Assembly (NCBI GenBank): GCA_965283955.1
Contig: CBDIQW010000001.1
Coordinates: forward strand, 2,356,001-2,420,000
Direction: 5' to 3'
DNA from: Emticicia sp965283955
GTDB taxonomy: Bacteria > Bacteroidota > Bacteroidia > Cytophagales > Spirosomataceae
DNA length: 64,000 bases
The notes under the pieces: model-generated
Databases searched by the model: none
Seen by the model: only the letters and a program-made list of their open reading frames with translations
Told to the model about the DNA's origin: nothing
Part shown: positions 35,682 to 44,421 of the stretch, in pieces
Layout: the number at the start of each line of letters is the position of its first letter
Position numbering within the stretch: the first letter of the stretch is position 1
Position numbers and translations under genes: made by a program

Positions 35682-36578
35682 TTACTTTTGGTTATAATGT
35701 CGATTAGCAAACTGCATGAATATAGAAGAAAGGTTATCTTGCTGACCGTGCAGATTGACAAATGAAAAAGTACGCAAAACTTCAAATTCTTGAATGTTGA
35801 TGATACGAAACTCTTCTCGTTTGAGCTCTTTCTGAATCGCCCGAATCGACATAAACGACATGGCCTGCGAATGCTCCAAAAACGACTTGATACTTTCGGT
35901 GCTGCCGAGGTGCATTACTATTGAAAGGTTCGATAATTTTAAACTTTTTTCTTTCAAGGCACTTTCTATGACTTCGAGCGTACCTGAGCCTCGTTCACGT
36001 AGCACGAGCGGAATGTTGGGCAAATCCTTTAAATTGATGCTTGTTTGCTTAGCAAACTTACTTTTTGTATGAACCACCGCCACCAGTTCATCGTCCATAA
36101 ATTCGGTGTATTTCAAACTATTATGGTGTTTTTTGCCTTCTACAATTCCAAAATCTATATTTTTTGATAAAACTGCATTTTCGATAAACTCTGAATTTCC
36201 GTTCAATAATGTTAATTCGATTTGGGGAAACTTTTCGTGAAAAGATGCCAAAATTGGCGAAATTAGATACTGCCCAATGGTAGTACTCGCTCCCAGTCGA
36301 AGGCTACCCTGATATTGCTTTTTGAGGGTTCCGAGTTCGAAAATGGCTTCTTGATAAAGCCTAAAAATCTCGGTAGCATACCGAAAAAGTACTTCGCCCG
36401 CCGCAGTCAAAACAATGAAATTTCCTTTGCGTTCAAAGAGCCGAACACCCAACGATTCTTCCAAAAGTTTGATGTGTTTGGTTACGGCAGGTTGCGAGAT
36501 GAATAGCTCGGCAGCCGCTTTAGTAAAGCTCTGATTTTTGCTGACTGAGTAGAAAACCTTTAACCTAAAATCATCCAT
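35682..36578 (-). CDS. LysR-type regulator (YeiE/CysB-like)
   Basis: 298 residues: N-terminal winged HTH (MDDFRLKVFYSVSKNQSFTK, LFISQPAVTKHIKLLEE, LGVRLFERKG) and the LysR effector-binding domain (about 90-290). Placed directly before a YeiH-type exporter and sulfite dehydrogenase, it probably senses sulfite or a related signal and controls the operon. I use ATG 36578; a start at 36629 adds a basic stretch not usual in the family. LysR proteins normally are divergent from their targets; here it is the first gene of the unit. Confidence 0.9.
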   Translation of the reverse strand: MDDFRLKVFYSVSKNQSFTKAAAELFISQPAVTKHIKLLEESLGVRLFERKGNFIVLTAAGEVLFRYATEIFRLYQEAIFELGTLKKQYQGSLRLGASTTIGQYLISPILASFHEKFPQIELTLLNGNSEFIENAVLSKNIDFGIVEGKKHHNSLKYTEFMDDELVAVVHTKSKFAKQTSINLKDLPNIPLVLRERGSGTLEVIESALKEKSLKLSNLSIVMHLGSTESIKSFLEHSQAMSFMSIRAIQKELKREEFRIINIQEFEVLRTFSFVNLHGQQDNLSSIFMQFANRHYNQK

Positions 36579-36665
36579 CGAAAGTTTTTTCTTCAAAAAT
36601 AGTATAACTTTTCGTAATACTTTACGCATTCATAAATTTGATGGCAGGTCAGTAAAAAAAATATG

Positions 36666-36673
36666 TAATTTTG
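36666..36673 (+). promoter_or_regulatory. -7 element (TAATTTTG) for the ABM gene
   Basis: It matches TAnnTTTG 20 bases before the ATG. TTTG at 36637-36640 lies 25 bases upstream, slightly too far. Confidence 0.45.
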
Positions 36674-36692
36674 TTGAAAATCAAAAAAGCAT

Positions 36693-36986
36693 ATGCTCAT
36701 ACGGTACGTCAGAATGACTTTTCAGGCCGATAAAGTCGGTGAGTTTGAAGAAATATTTAATAGTTCTAAACTCAAAATTAGAGCCATGCAGGGCTGTCAG
36801 CATCTTGAACTGATGCGAGACATCAACCAACCAACTATTTACATGACTCACAGCCATTGGGAATCGGAAGAAGATTTGAATAATTACCGAGACTCGGAGC
36901 TTTTCAAAACCACATGGGCAAAAACGAAAGTACTTTTTGTCGAAAAACCTTTGGCTTTTTCGGTTGAAAGCCTAACGGTGGCGTAA
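36693..36986 (+). CDS. Antibiotic biosynthesis monooxygenase (ABM) domain protein
   Basis: 97 residues with the dimeric alpha/beta barrel of the ABM superfamily: RYVRMTFQADKVGEFEEIF, MQGCQHLELMRDINQP, THSHWESEEDLNNYRDSELF. Members include small cofactor-free monooxygenases and haem-degrading enzymes; which applies is open. It is divergent from the LysR gene with a 114-base spacer, so the same regulator might act on it. Confidence 0.85.
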   Translation: MLIRYVRMTFQADKVGEFEEIFNSSKLKIRAMQGCQHLELMRDINQPTIYMTHSHWESEEDLNNYRDSELFKTTWAKTKVLFVEKPLAFSVESLTVA

Positions 36987-37120
36987 TTTTTGAGTAAAAA
37001 ATTCGTTGAATAATTGTCTTGACACGATTATCGAGATTTTACGAACGGTTCGCTGTTGCGATACAGGATTGATTTTTCTTCCCAATAATTGGTTTTTAAT
37101 CAATTTATATTTGAAATAAA

Positions 37121-37333
37121 ATGAAAAAAATAGCAGTATTATCTCTTTTAGGAGTTATGGCTTTAACGCCAGAATTTTCGCAAGCAGCTGATTATAAGAT
37201 TAGTAGTGTGAGCGAGTTAAAGGAAGTAAACGGTGGCGGTCGCAGAAAAAAGAATGGCTCTTACCGAAAGAAAAAAGGCTTTATGTGGGGGATATTCAAG
37301 GGCAAAAGCCAATGCGATTGCCCGAAACATTGA
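37121..37333 (+). CDS. Small cationic secreted peptide with a GG-type motif
   Basis: 70 residues: a Sec signal peptide (MKKIAVLSLLGVMALTPEFSQAA), then SSVSELKEVNGG, much like a double-glycine leader end, and a very basic C-terminal part (GRRKKNGSYRKKKGF, IFKGKSQCDCPKH). If it is cut after GG, a 30-residue peptide with about 11 Lys/Arg and a CxC would be released. I know of no such family. It could be an antimicrobial or signal peptide, or just an exported basic protein. No dedicated transporter is adjacent. Confidence 0.6.
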   Translation: MKKIAVLSLLGVMALTPEFSQAADYKISSVSELKEVNGGGRRKKNGSYRKKKGFMWGIFKGKSQCDCPKH

Positions 37334-37337
37334 GTTT

Positions 37338-37420
37338 TAGTCCACGGATGATAGTCGATAGACGACAGTAATTATATTTTCTAAAACTTCTGTGGACTAT
37401 CGACCATTGACCATGGACTA
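37338..37420. repeat. Intergenic inverted element, copy 2 (AGTCCAC family)
   Basis: It begins TAGTCCACGGATGATAGTCG (37338), a G-poor centre, and ends GTGGACTATCGACC (37392) and ATTGACCATGGACTA (37406). It shares the words of copy 1 at 30400-30473 but in a different order. It starts five bases after the small peptide gene, and its last three bases are the stop codon of the converging AraC gene. Confidence 0.75.
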
Positions 37421-38296
37421 TTCAAGAAACTTAGTCCGATACGCCAATGGCGTTATTTTCTTGATGGCTTTAAATTGGCGATTAAAGTTTGAAAGGTTAT
37501 TGAAACCACTTTCAAACGAAATTTCGGCTACGCTCATTTTATCGACCATCAAAAGCTTACAAGCGTGTTCGATGCGTATTTCGGCCAGGAACTGGGTAAA
37601 GGTTCGGCGAGTACGTTTCTTAAAATATCTACTAAAAGCCGATTCACTCATGTTTGCCAAATCGGCAACATCTTTCAACTGAATTTCTTCTTGGTATTTG
37701 AGCATCACATACTCAAAAACTTTATTCATACGAGCCGAATCAACTTCATTTCGGAGCGAAATCGGGTTGGTCGTTAGATCTTGTTTGTCTTCGCTTTCGC
37801 ACAAAATTGTCAGAATCGAAATCATTTCCAACAACCGCTCCATGCCCACCAAATTTGGCAAATTTTTGAATTTAGGAGTCACTTTTGCCACGGTTTTTTC
37901 GCCAAAACTTAACCCACGCTTCGAGCGTTCGAGCAACGCCTTTATTGCCTGACTTTCGGGTAATTGAAGGAACTTTTCACCCAAGAAATCTTCTAAGAAA
38001 TGTATGACTATAGAACGAGCTTTGAGCTTTGAGTCTTTACTGTAAAAATCTTCGTCGTTGCGGTAATAATGTGGCAGATACGAACCAATCATGCAGAGGT
38101 CGCCAGCTTTAAAATCCGTAATACTACTTCCTACAAAACGCTTTCCTGTGCTTTCTAAAACCAGCACTATTTCATACTCGGGATGATAATGCCACGGCGT
38201 AGAAAAGTAAGGGGTTTCTTGCACAAACAGATTGAATGAAGAGTCAGCAGGATTTGATATTTTGAGTAACTGAGGTTTCATCTTTTCAAGAATCAT
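37418..38296 (-). CDS. AraC family regulator, cupin N-terminus
   Basis: 292 residues: N-terminal cupin (WHYHPEYEIVLVL, DFKAGDLCMIGSYLPHYY, about 35-90) and a C-terminal double HTH (about 190-290: LKDVADLANMSESAFSRYFK, MSVAEISFESGFNNLSNFNR). It is divergent from the SusC gene, with a 296-base shared upstream region, so it likely controls the SusCD locus. A paralogue lies at 57361-58206. ATG codons at 38296 and 38281 are both possible. Confidence 0.9.
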   Translation of the reverse strand: MILEKMKPQLLKISNPADSSFNLFVQETPYFSTPWHYHPEYEIVLVLESTGKRFVGSSITDFKAGDLCMIGSYLPHYYRNDEDFYSKDSKLKARSIVIHFLEDFLGEKFLQLPESQAIKALLERSKRGLSFGEKTVAKVTPKFKNLPNLVGMERLLEMISILTILCESEDKQDLTTNPISLRNEVDSARMNKVFEYVMLKYQEEIQLKDVADLANMSESAFSRYFKKRTRRTFTQFLAEIRIEHACKLLMVDKMSVAEISFESGFNNLSNFNRQFKAIKKITPLAYRTKFLE

Positions 38297-38499
38297 GTTT
38301 AGGTTCGACCTTTGTAGCTGTTTTAACTATTTTCTTTTATAAAAAATATTAGAAACATTCTATTTGTGCGACTAAATAATAGACTTATGACTGCTAATTT
38401 ACGACATAAACGGTATAAAGTGCATAATTGAGGAGCTTATTTGTCAAAAAAATATTAGAAATGGGTTAAATTTTAGTGGTAGAAAAATTATTATAGACG

Positions 38500-38507
38500 T
38501 AGATTTG
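38500..38507 (+). promoter_or_regulatory. -7 element (TAGATTTG) for susC
   Basis: It matches TAnnTTTG 86 bases before the ATG at 38593; no TTG at the expected upstream position. The 296-base region 38297-38592 holds no gene and must carry both divergent promoters. Confidence 0.45.
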
Positions 38508-38592
38508 TAACTATTCTAATTAAAAATTTACTTATTTTTAGTTCGTCTATTTTTCACCTTTAATTTATTAACTAATCCTTTATTAATTGAGT

Positions 38593-41500
38593 ATGAAACA
38601 ATTACTACTTAAGATGATGCTCAGCTTGGCTATTCTCATTAGCTGGCAATTTGCCGACGCCCAAGGCAGAGCAGTATCAGGCAAGGTTTCCGATGCTGGT
38701 GGCAATCCACTACCAGGAGTAAGCGTAACAGTAAAAGGTACATCACAAGGAGCAATCTCTGATGCTGGTGGAAAGTTTTCGGTACAAGCAGCTAACAATG
38801 CGACATTGGTATTTAGCTACATTGGCTACAAAGCACAAGAAGTAAAAGTGGGCAACCAAGGCAGCTACGATGTAACATTAGAAGAAGATGCTGCTGCGTT
38901 GAGCGAAGTTGTGGTTGTTGGTTATGGTACGCAGAAAAAAAGCCAAATGACTGGTGCAATCTCACAAGTGACTGCCAAGCAAATTACAGAAATGCCACTT
39001 ACCAATTTAGGACAAGCCCTACAAGGCCGTGCCGCAGGGGTTGACGTTTCACAATCAGGTTCAAAACCAGGTGCAGCACCACGTATCTTGATTCGTGGTC
39101 GTAGGTCATTCAATGCGGGTAACGACCCTCTTTATGTTGTAGATGGTATTCCATTATCGGCTGGTTATGAAGACATCAATCCGAATGACATTCAGTCGAT
39201 GGAAGTATTGAAAGATGCAACAGCAACAGCCATTTACGGTGCGAGAGGTGCGAACGGTGTAATTTTGGTAACAACCAAAAGAGGTGCAAGCAAAGGAAAA
39301 ACAACAGTAACTTTGGATACTTACGCTGGTGCATCAAACGCATATAGTAAACTGGAGTTATTTTCAGGAGAAGAATTTGCTGAATATGTAAGAGAGGCTT
39401 ATAGAGCTACTAACTTATATAAAGACGCTGCTGGAAATCCTGTTCCAACAGGTGTTGCAGATGCTGCAGCCGATGCTAAAGTTGCAGTTTTAGGTGGCGA
39501 CCCTAATGTTGCAGCTGGTATTGCGGCTGGTAGAAATACCCAATACCAAGATTTAATTTTAAGAACAGGTATGATGCAGAATCATACAATTGGTATTCAA
39601 GGTGGAAACGATAAAACATCTTTTTATATTTCTGCTGGTTTCTTCCAAGATAAGGGTATTACAAAACTATTGGATTTTACACGTAATTCGCTTCGTGCTA
39701 ACATTGACCACCAAATAAATAAGCGTTTGAAAGTTGGTTTGTCATCGTACATGATGTATTCGATAAGAAATGGTGAAAACCTAAACCCTTACGGAAATAC
39801 ATTGAATGCAAATCCACTTGGTGCTGCCTATAACGCCGATGGTTCTTTAATATTCGAACCAACAAACGATGCCTTATTATCTAATCCACTTTCAGAAGTT
39901 GAGCCAGGGGTTAATGTTGATAATACAAAAAAATATAGAATCTTTAATTCAATTTATGCAGAAGTAAAAATCATTGATGGCCTGACTTATCGCTTAAACT
40001 TAGGTCCTGATTTTACTCTGTCACGTTGGGGTCGTTTTATCGGTTCAGAAACAAACGCTCGTCGTCGTGGTGATGCCCAAGCATTCAACGAAAATCGTTT
40101 TGGTTTCAACTTCACTATGGAAAACATCGTGAACTACAATAAAACCTTCGGAAAACATACGTTGAATGTAACGGGTGTACAATCTATTCAAAAGGATAAT
40201 TTTGAAAGATACAGAACTGAAGTTCAAGGGATACCAGCTCAGGCACAATCGTTTTATAGTTTAAATTCGGCAACATCAGTTTTGGGAACTCAATCTTCGC
40301 TTACTGAATGGACTATTGCTTCATTGATGGGTCGTATCAATTATTCATTCAATGACAAATATTTGTTAACTGTAACTATGCGTCGTGACGGTTCAAGCCG
40401 TTTCGGTGAGAATACCAAATATGGTAACTTCCCTGGTATAGCCGTTGGTTGGAATATCACCAACGAGCCATTTATGAAAAGTGTTACGTTCATAGACTTG
40501 TTAAAACTTCGTGGAGGTTGGGGTAAAGTAGGAAACCAAGGGGTTGCACCTTATCAAACACAAGGATTATTGGGCCGTACTACTTATGCTTTCGGTGCAA
40601 CAGGAGCATTCGGATTTAGACCAGGTACGATTAGTAACCCAGATTTAAGATGGGAGTCTTCTGGAAATGCTAACGTTGGTTTAGACTTCTCTATTTTCCG
40701 TGGTCGTGTACAAGGTTCATTGGAGTTTTATGAAACAAATACCAAAAGCCTTCTCTTAAACGATTTCTTGCCTGGTTCGGTTGGATTTAATTTCTTCAGT
40801 AATAACGTAGGTCATACAAGAAATAAAGGTGTTGAATTTGGAGTAACTACAGTAAACGTTAACTCAAAAAATGGTTTTAAATGGACAACAGACTTCCAAT
40901 TTACTCGAAACAGAGAAGAAATCGTAGAGTTGTATAATGGTAAAGTAGATGACTTAGGTAACAGATGGTTTATCGGACAACCGTTAAATACTTACTTTGA
41001 TTTCAAGAAAGCAGGCATTTGGCAAACTAACGAAGCTGATTTAGCTAAGTCGTATGGTTCTGAAGTTGGACAAATCAAAGTACAGGATACTGACGGTGAT
41101 GGTAGAATTACTGCTGCTGACCGTGTAATTATTGGAAATGACGTACCGAAATGGTCGGGTGGTCTTACAAATAGATTTGAATTCAAAGGATTTGACTTGA
41201 GCTTCTTCTTATTTGGTCGTTTTGGTAATACTATTTTATCAGGTTTCCACAGAAACCAACTACAGTTGGCTGGTCGTTACCAACAAATTAAAGTTGATTA
41301 TTGGACTCCTAATAATCCAACTAATGAATTCCCACGTCCGAAAAGTAATCAAGAGTTTCCAGTATATAACTCAACACTTTTTTACTATGACGGAACTTTC
41401 ATTAAGTTGAGAAATATCAACTTTGGATATACATTTAGTAAGAGTGTTGCTAAGAAAATCGGTGCTGAGTCATTGCGTTTATATTCGTCAATACAACAAC

Positions 41501-41649
41501 CAAAAATTTGGTCTTCTTACTTGACTAAATATAATGGTGTTGACCCTGAAGCCGCTATCACTGGTTCACCAACGGGTACAACTGAGGTAAATAGTGGAGT
41601 TACTCCATCTACTACAGTAACTACATTTGGTTTAAATATTACATTCTAA
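38593..41649 (+). CDS. susC: SusC/RagA family TonB-dependent outer-membrane transporter
   Basis: 1018 residues. Signal peptide (ends near ADAQ, 24), CarboxypepD-regulatory-like domain (about 26-110, VSGKVSDAGGNPLPGVSVTV), TonB box-like LSEVVVVGYGTQKKSQ, plug domain (about 120-220, LIRGRRSFNAGNDPLYVVDGI, ATAIYGARGANGVILV), and a 22-strand barrel to the C-terminal aromatic end NITF. It imports glycans together with the SusD lipoprotein that follows 13 bases later. ATG 38593 is used; a TTG at 38587 adds two residues. Confidence 0.95.
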   Translation: MKQLLLKMMLSLAILISWQFADAQGRAVSGKVSDAGGNPLPGVSVTVKGTSQGAISDAGGKFSVQAANNATLVFSYIGYKAQEVKVGNQGSYDVTLEEDAAALSEVVVVGYGTQKKSQMTGAISQVTAKQITEMPLTNLGQALQGRAAGVDVSQSGSKPGAAPRILIRGRRSFNAGNDPLYVVDGIPLSAGYEDINPNDIQSMEVLKDATATAIYGARGANGVILVTTKRGASKGKTTVTLDTYAGASNAYSKLELFSGEEFAEYVREAYRATNLYKDAAGNPVPTGVADAAADAKVAVLGGDPNVAAGIAAGRNTQYQDLILRTGMMQNHTIGIQGGNDKTSFYISAGFFQDKGITKLLDFTRNSLRANIDHQINKRLKVGLSSYMMYSIRNGENLNPYGNTLNANPLGAAYNADGSLIFEPTNDALLSNPLSEVEPGVNVDNTKKYRIFNSIYAEVKIIDGLTYRLNLGPDFTLSRWGRFIGSETNARRRGDAQAFNENRFGFNFTMENIVNYNKTFGKHTLNVTGVQSIQKDNFERYRTEVQGIPAQAQSFYSLNSATSVLGTQSSLTEWTIASLMGRINYSFNDKYLLTVTMRRDGSSRFGENTKYGNFPGIAVGWNITNEPFMKSVTFIDLLKLRGGWGKVGNQGVAPYQTQGLLGRTTYAFGATGAFGFRPGTISNPDLRWESSGNANVGLDFSIFRGRVQGSLEFYETNTKSLLLNDFLPGSVGFNFFSNNVGHTRNKGVEFGVTTVNVNSKNGFKWTTDFQFTRNREEIVELYNGKVDDLGNRWFIGQPLNTYFDFKKAGIWQTNEADLAKSYGSEVGQIKVQDTDGDGRITAADRVIIGNDVPKWSGGLTNRFEFKGFDLSFFLFGRFGNTILSGFHRNQLQLAGRYQQIKVDYWTPNNPTNEFPRPKSNQEFPVYNSTLFYYDGTFIKLRNINFGYTFSKSVAKKIGAESLRLYSSIQQPKIWSSYLTKYNGVDPEAAITGSPTGTTEVNSGVTPSTTVTTFGLNITF

Positions 41650-41662
41650 AGTATTAATTATC

Positions 41663-43331
41663 ATGAACATAAATAAAATAAAAGCATTTGCAATAGGTGG
41701 AATGCTACTTATGAGTACTTCTTGCCAAGATTTACTAAAAGAAGAGGTAATTTCAAATATCGGTAACGATTACATGAATACCGCCAAAGGATTTGAGGAC
41801 GCCACAAAGGCAGCTTATTCTTCCCTCAGAACTTTTTATGGCACACAATTAGGTTTGACATTTACTGAGTATGGAACTGATATTTACGCCACGGGTGCCG
41901 ATGGTGGATATAAAGGTTTTCATTTCTACGATACACAAATTCAACCAACCGTAGATTACTTGGCTATCCTTTGGGATGAAATGTACAGAGGGATAAATAC
42001 CTGTAATGCTGTAATCTCAAGAGCAGGAGCCGTAACAGGTGTTTCGGATGCAACAAAAAAATTGAGAATTGCCGAAGTTAAGTTTTTGAGAGACTCACTA
42101 CTATTATATTTTGCACGAACAGTTCGGACCACTTGATTTGAGACTAACTGAGACTTTGGCTCCTACCAAAGAGAGCAAAAGAAACAGTTCGGCAGAAGTT
42201 TACGCTCAAATTATCAAAGACTGTACTGAAGCTATTGCTGATTTAGAGAATAAAGCACATTCAAATGATTATGGTAGAGCTACGAGAGCTTCGGCAGAAG
42301 CACTATTGGCAAAGGTATATTTAGCAAAGGCTTATGGTCCAAATAAGGCCGCTGATGATTTCCAAAAAGCTGCTGATTTGTGTACAAATCTCATTACAAA
42401 GTATAATTTTAAGCTTTTGGATGATTTTGCCGCTGTACACGACGAAAATAATCAACAAAATTCAGAAGTGGTTTTTGCTGTACAATATACAACCGACCAA
42501 ATTACGAATGCTACCAACGTAGGTGGCGAAGGTGGTGGTGGCAATAACCTTCACTTGTTTTTCGGTATGCAGTATGATACTCAAGCAGGTATGGTGCGTG
42601 ATGTGTTCTATGGCCGTCCGTTTAAGCGTTTAAGACCAACAAACTACTGTTTGACCACTGTATTTGGAGAAAGAGACAATGATTCTCGCTACAAAAAATC
42701 GTTTAGAGATACATGGAAATGTAATAGTCCTGGTTCATTCAATACATCATTCGATAACTCAAAAGCTCGTGTAACATACGCCGCAGGTGATACTACAATC
42801 TTTATCCCTGGTTTTGAAATGAGCCAAGCAGAAAGAGCCAAAAGGAAATATCAGGTATTGGTTCCAAGTAGATATGACGAGGCTTTGTTTCCAACTTTGC
42901 AAAAGTTTTTCGACACCAAACGTTCAGACAGAACTGAACCGAGAGGTTCAAGAGATTACTTCGTTTGGAGATTAGCTGATATTCATCTAATGCGTGCAGA
43001 AGCTTTGTTCCAGTTAGGTAAAAGAGCAGAAGCCCTTGCAGATGTAAACATCGTTAGAGAAAGAGCTGCTTGGCCAGGCAAAAAGGATGCAATGAAAATT
43101 ACTCAAGATCAATTGACTTTTGACTTCATTGTAGAAGAACGTGCCAGAGAATTAGCCGGTGAGCAAACACGTTGGTTAGATTTGAAACGTTGGGGGCTTT
43201 TAGTAGATAGAGTAAAAAAATATAATCCACAAGCTCAGGCGGTGGCAGACAAACACTATTTACGTCCGATACCACAAACACAAATTGACCGTTCGGCTGC
43301 TGGTGCATTTGCTCAAAACCCAGGATATTAA
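41663..43331 (+). pseudogene. susD: SusD/RagB family glycan-binding lipoprotein, frameshifted near 42091
   Basis: Surface lipoprotein that caps SusC. Lipoprotein signal with lipobox STSC (MLLMSTSCQD). The frame breaks after EVKFLR. The continuing frame reads HYYYILHEQFGPLDLRL, the conserved SusD helix. AGAGACTCAC in place of AGAGCTCAC (one extra A near 42091) explains it, giving LRAHYYY. The joined protein has about 555 residues and ends with the RagB domain (DYFVWRLADIHLMRAEALFQ, ERARELAGEQTRWLDLKRW). The intact neighbours suggest an assembly error. Confidence 0.92.
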
Positions 43332-43362
43332 TATTTAGTAGATTTGTTTCATCATAGTACCC

Positions 43363-43399
43363 AGAGAGACTCCTCCGCTTCGAGGAGTCCTCTTTTTTT
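43363..43399 (+). terminator. Terminator after the SusCD pair
   Basis: GACTCCTC (43368) pairs with GAGGAGTC (43382), loop CGCTTC, with outer AGAG/CTCT, then seven T. Confidence 0.85.
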
Positions 43400-43498
43400 C
43401 TGAACGTTTCCATTTTATTTTTTTAAGTTTTTAGTCCACATTTTTTGTAAATTCGACCCTCTAAAAAATCATTCGCCTTTATCCATATTTTTAAAACT

Positions 43499-44383
43499 AT
43501 GAACAGAAGAGATTTTATTACCCAAGCATCTATACTGACAGCTTCTTCAATGTTTTCTTTGGAAGCCTTTGCTGCCAAAATCAAACATAAAATTGCCTAT
43601 TCGGCCATCACTTGGAACGGCAATGATTTAGTAGCCATCGGCGATATTGCCGCTCTGGGCTTCAAAGGAATTCAACTCAGAGCAAATACGTATGCTCCTT
43701 TCAAAGATAAACCTCAAGATTTGAAAGAAACCATTACCAAAAGTGGTTTACAACTCGCTATGTTTTCGAGTGGAAATGTGAGTATTCAAGATGATATTTC
43801 TAAAGATATTGAAACGCACCTCAATCATGCAAAATTCATAAAAGCTTTGGGCGGAAAATCTTTACAGATAACCAATAATTCTCGTCCAAAAGACCGCCTT
43901 CCAACAACCGAAGAATTGAAAAAATACGCCAAGAATATGAGTGAAGTGGCAAAGGTTGTAAAAGGCGAAACAGGTATTCAGCCAGCGTACCATAATCACA
44001 TGAATCAGCTTGGCGAAACCCCCGAAGAAGTAGATATCATCTTCAACGAGATGAATCATAAATATATATTGGCACTGTTGGATGTGGCTCACTACACGCA
44101 AGGTGGAGGAAACGCAGCCGACGCAGTGCTGAAATACAAAGACATTTTATATGCAACACACATAAAAGACACGAAAGTAACCGACTCAAAATCTGGCTAT
44201 CAGTTTGTGGAACTCGGCCAAGGAAGAGTTGATTTTCCTGCAATTTTTGAAAATCTGGAAAAAATTAAATTCAAAGGCTGGAATATCATAGAGCTTGACT
44301 CAGTGCCAGTAAAAGGCCGCACTGCTCTCGAATGCGGCCAAACCAGCAAAAAATATTTGGAGTCTATTAAAGTAAACTTCTAA
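43499..44383 (+). CDS. Sugar phosphate isomerase/epimerase family protein, Tat-exported
   Basis: 294 residues: Tat signal MNRRDFITQASILTASSMFS, then a xylose-isomerase-like TIM barrel (AP endonuclease 2 superfamily) with probable metal ligands in QPAYHNHMNQLG, LALLDVAHYTQGG, YATHIKDTK and NIIELDS. The Tat signal shows it acts folded in the periplasm, as in keto-sugar pathways where such proteins act as 3-keto-sugar epimerases or isomerases. It follows SusD across a terminator on the same strand. Confidence 0.87.
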   Translation: MNRRDFITQASILTASSMFSLEAFAAKIKHKIAYSAITWNGNDLVAIGDIAALGFKGIQLRANTYAPFKDKPQDLKETITKSGLQLAMFSSGNVSIQDDISKDIETHLNHAKFIKALGGKSLQITNNSRPKDRLPTTEELKKYAKNMSEVAKVVKGETGIQPAYHNHMNQLGETPEEVDIIFNEMNHKYILALLDVAHYTQGGGNAADAVLKYKDILYATHIKDTKVTDSKSGYQFVELGQGRVDFPAIFENLEKIKFKGWNIIELDSVPVKGRTALECGQTSKKYLESIKVNF

Positions 44384-44392
44384 ATTTCTGTG

Positions 44393-44413
44393 GGGCGAAT
44401 AAAATTTTCGCCC
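44393..44413. terminator. Hairpin between converging genes
   Basis: GGGCGAA (44393) pairs with TTCGCCC (44407), followed by an AT-rich stretch. It probably ends the isomerase transcript. Confidence 0.6.
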
Positions 44414-44421
44414 TCTTATTA

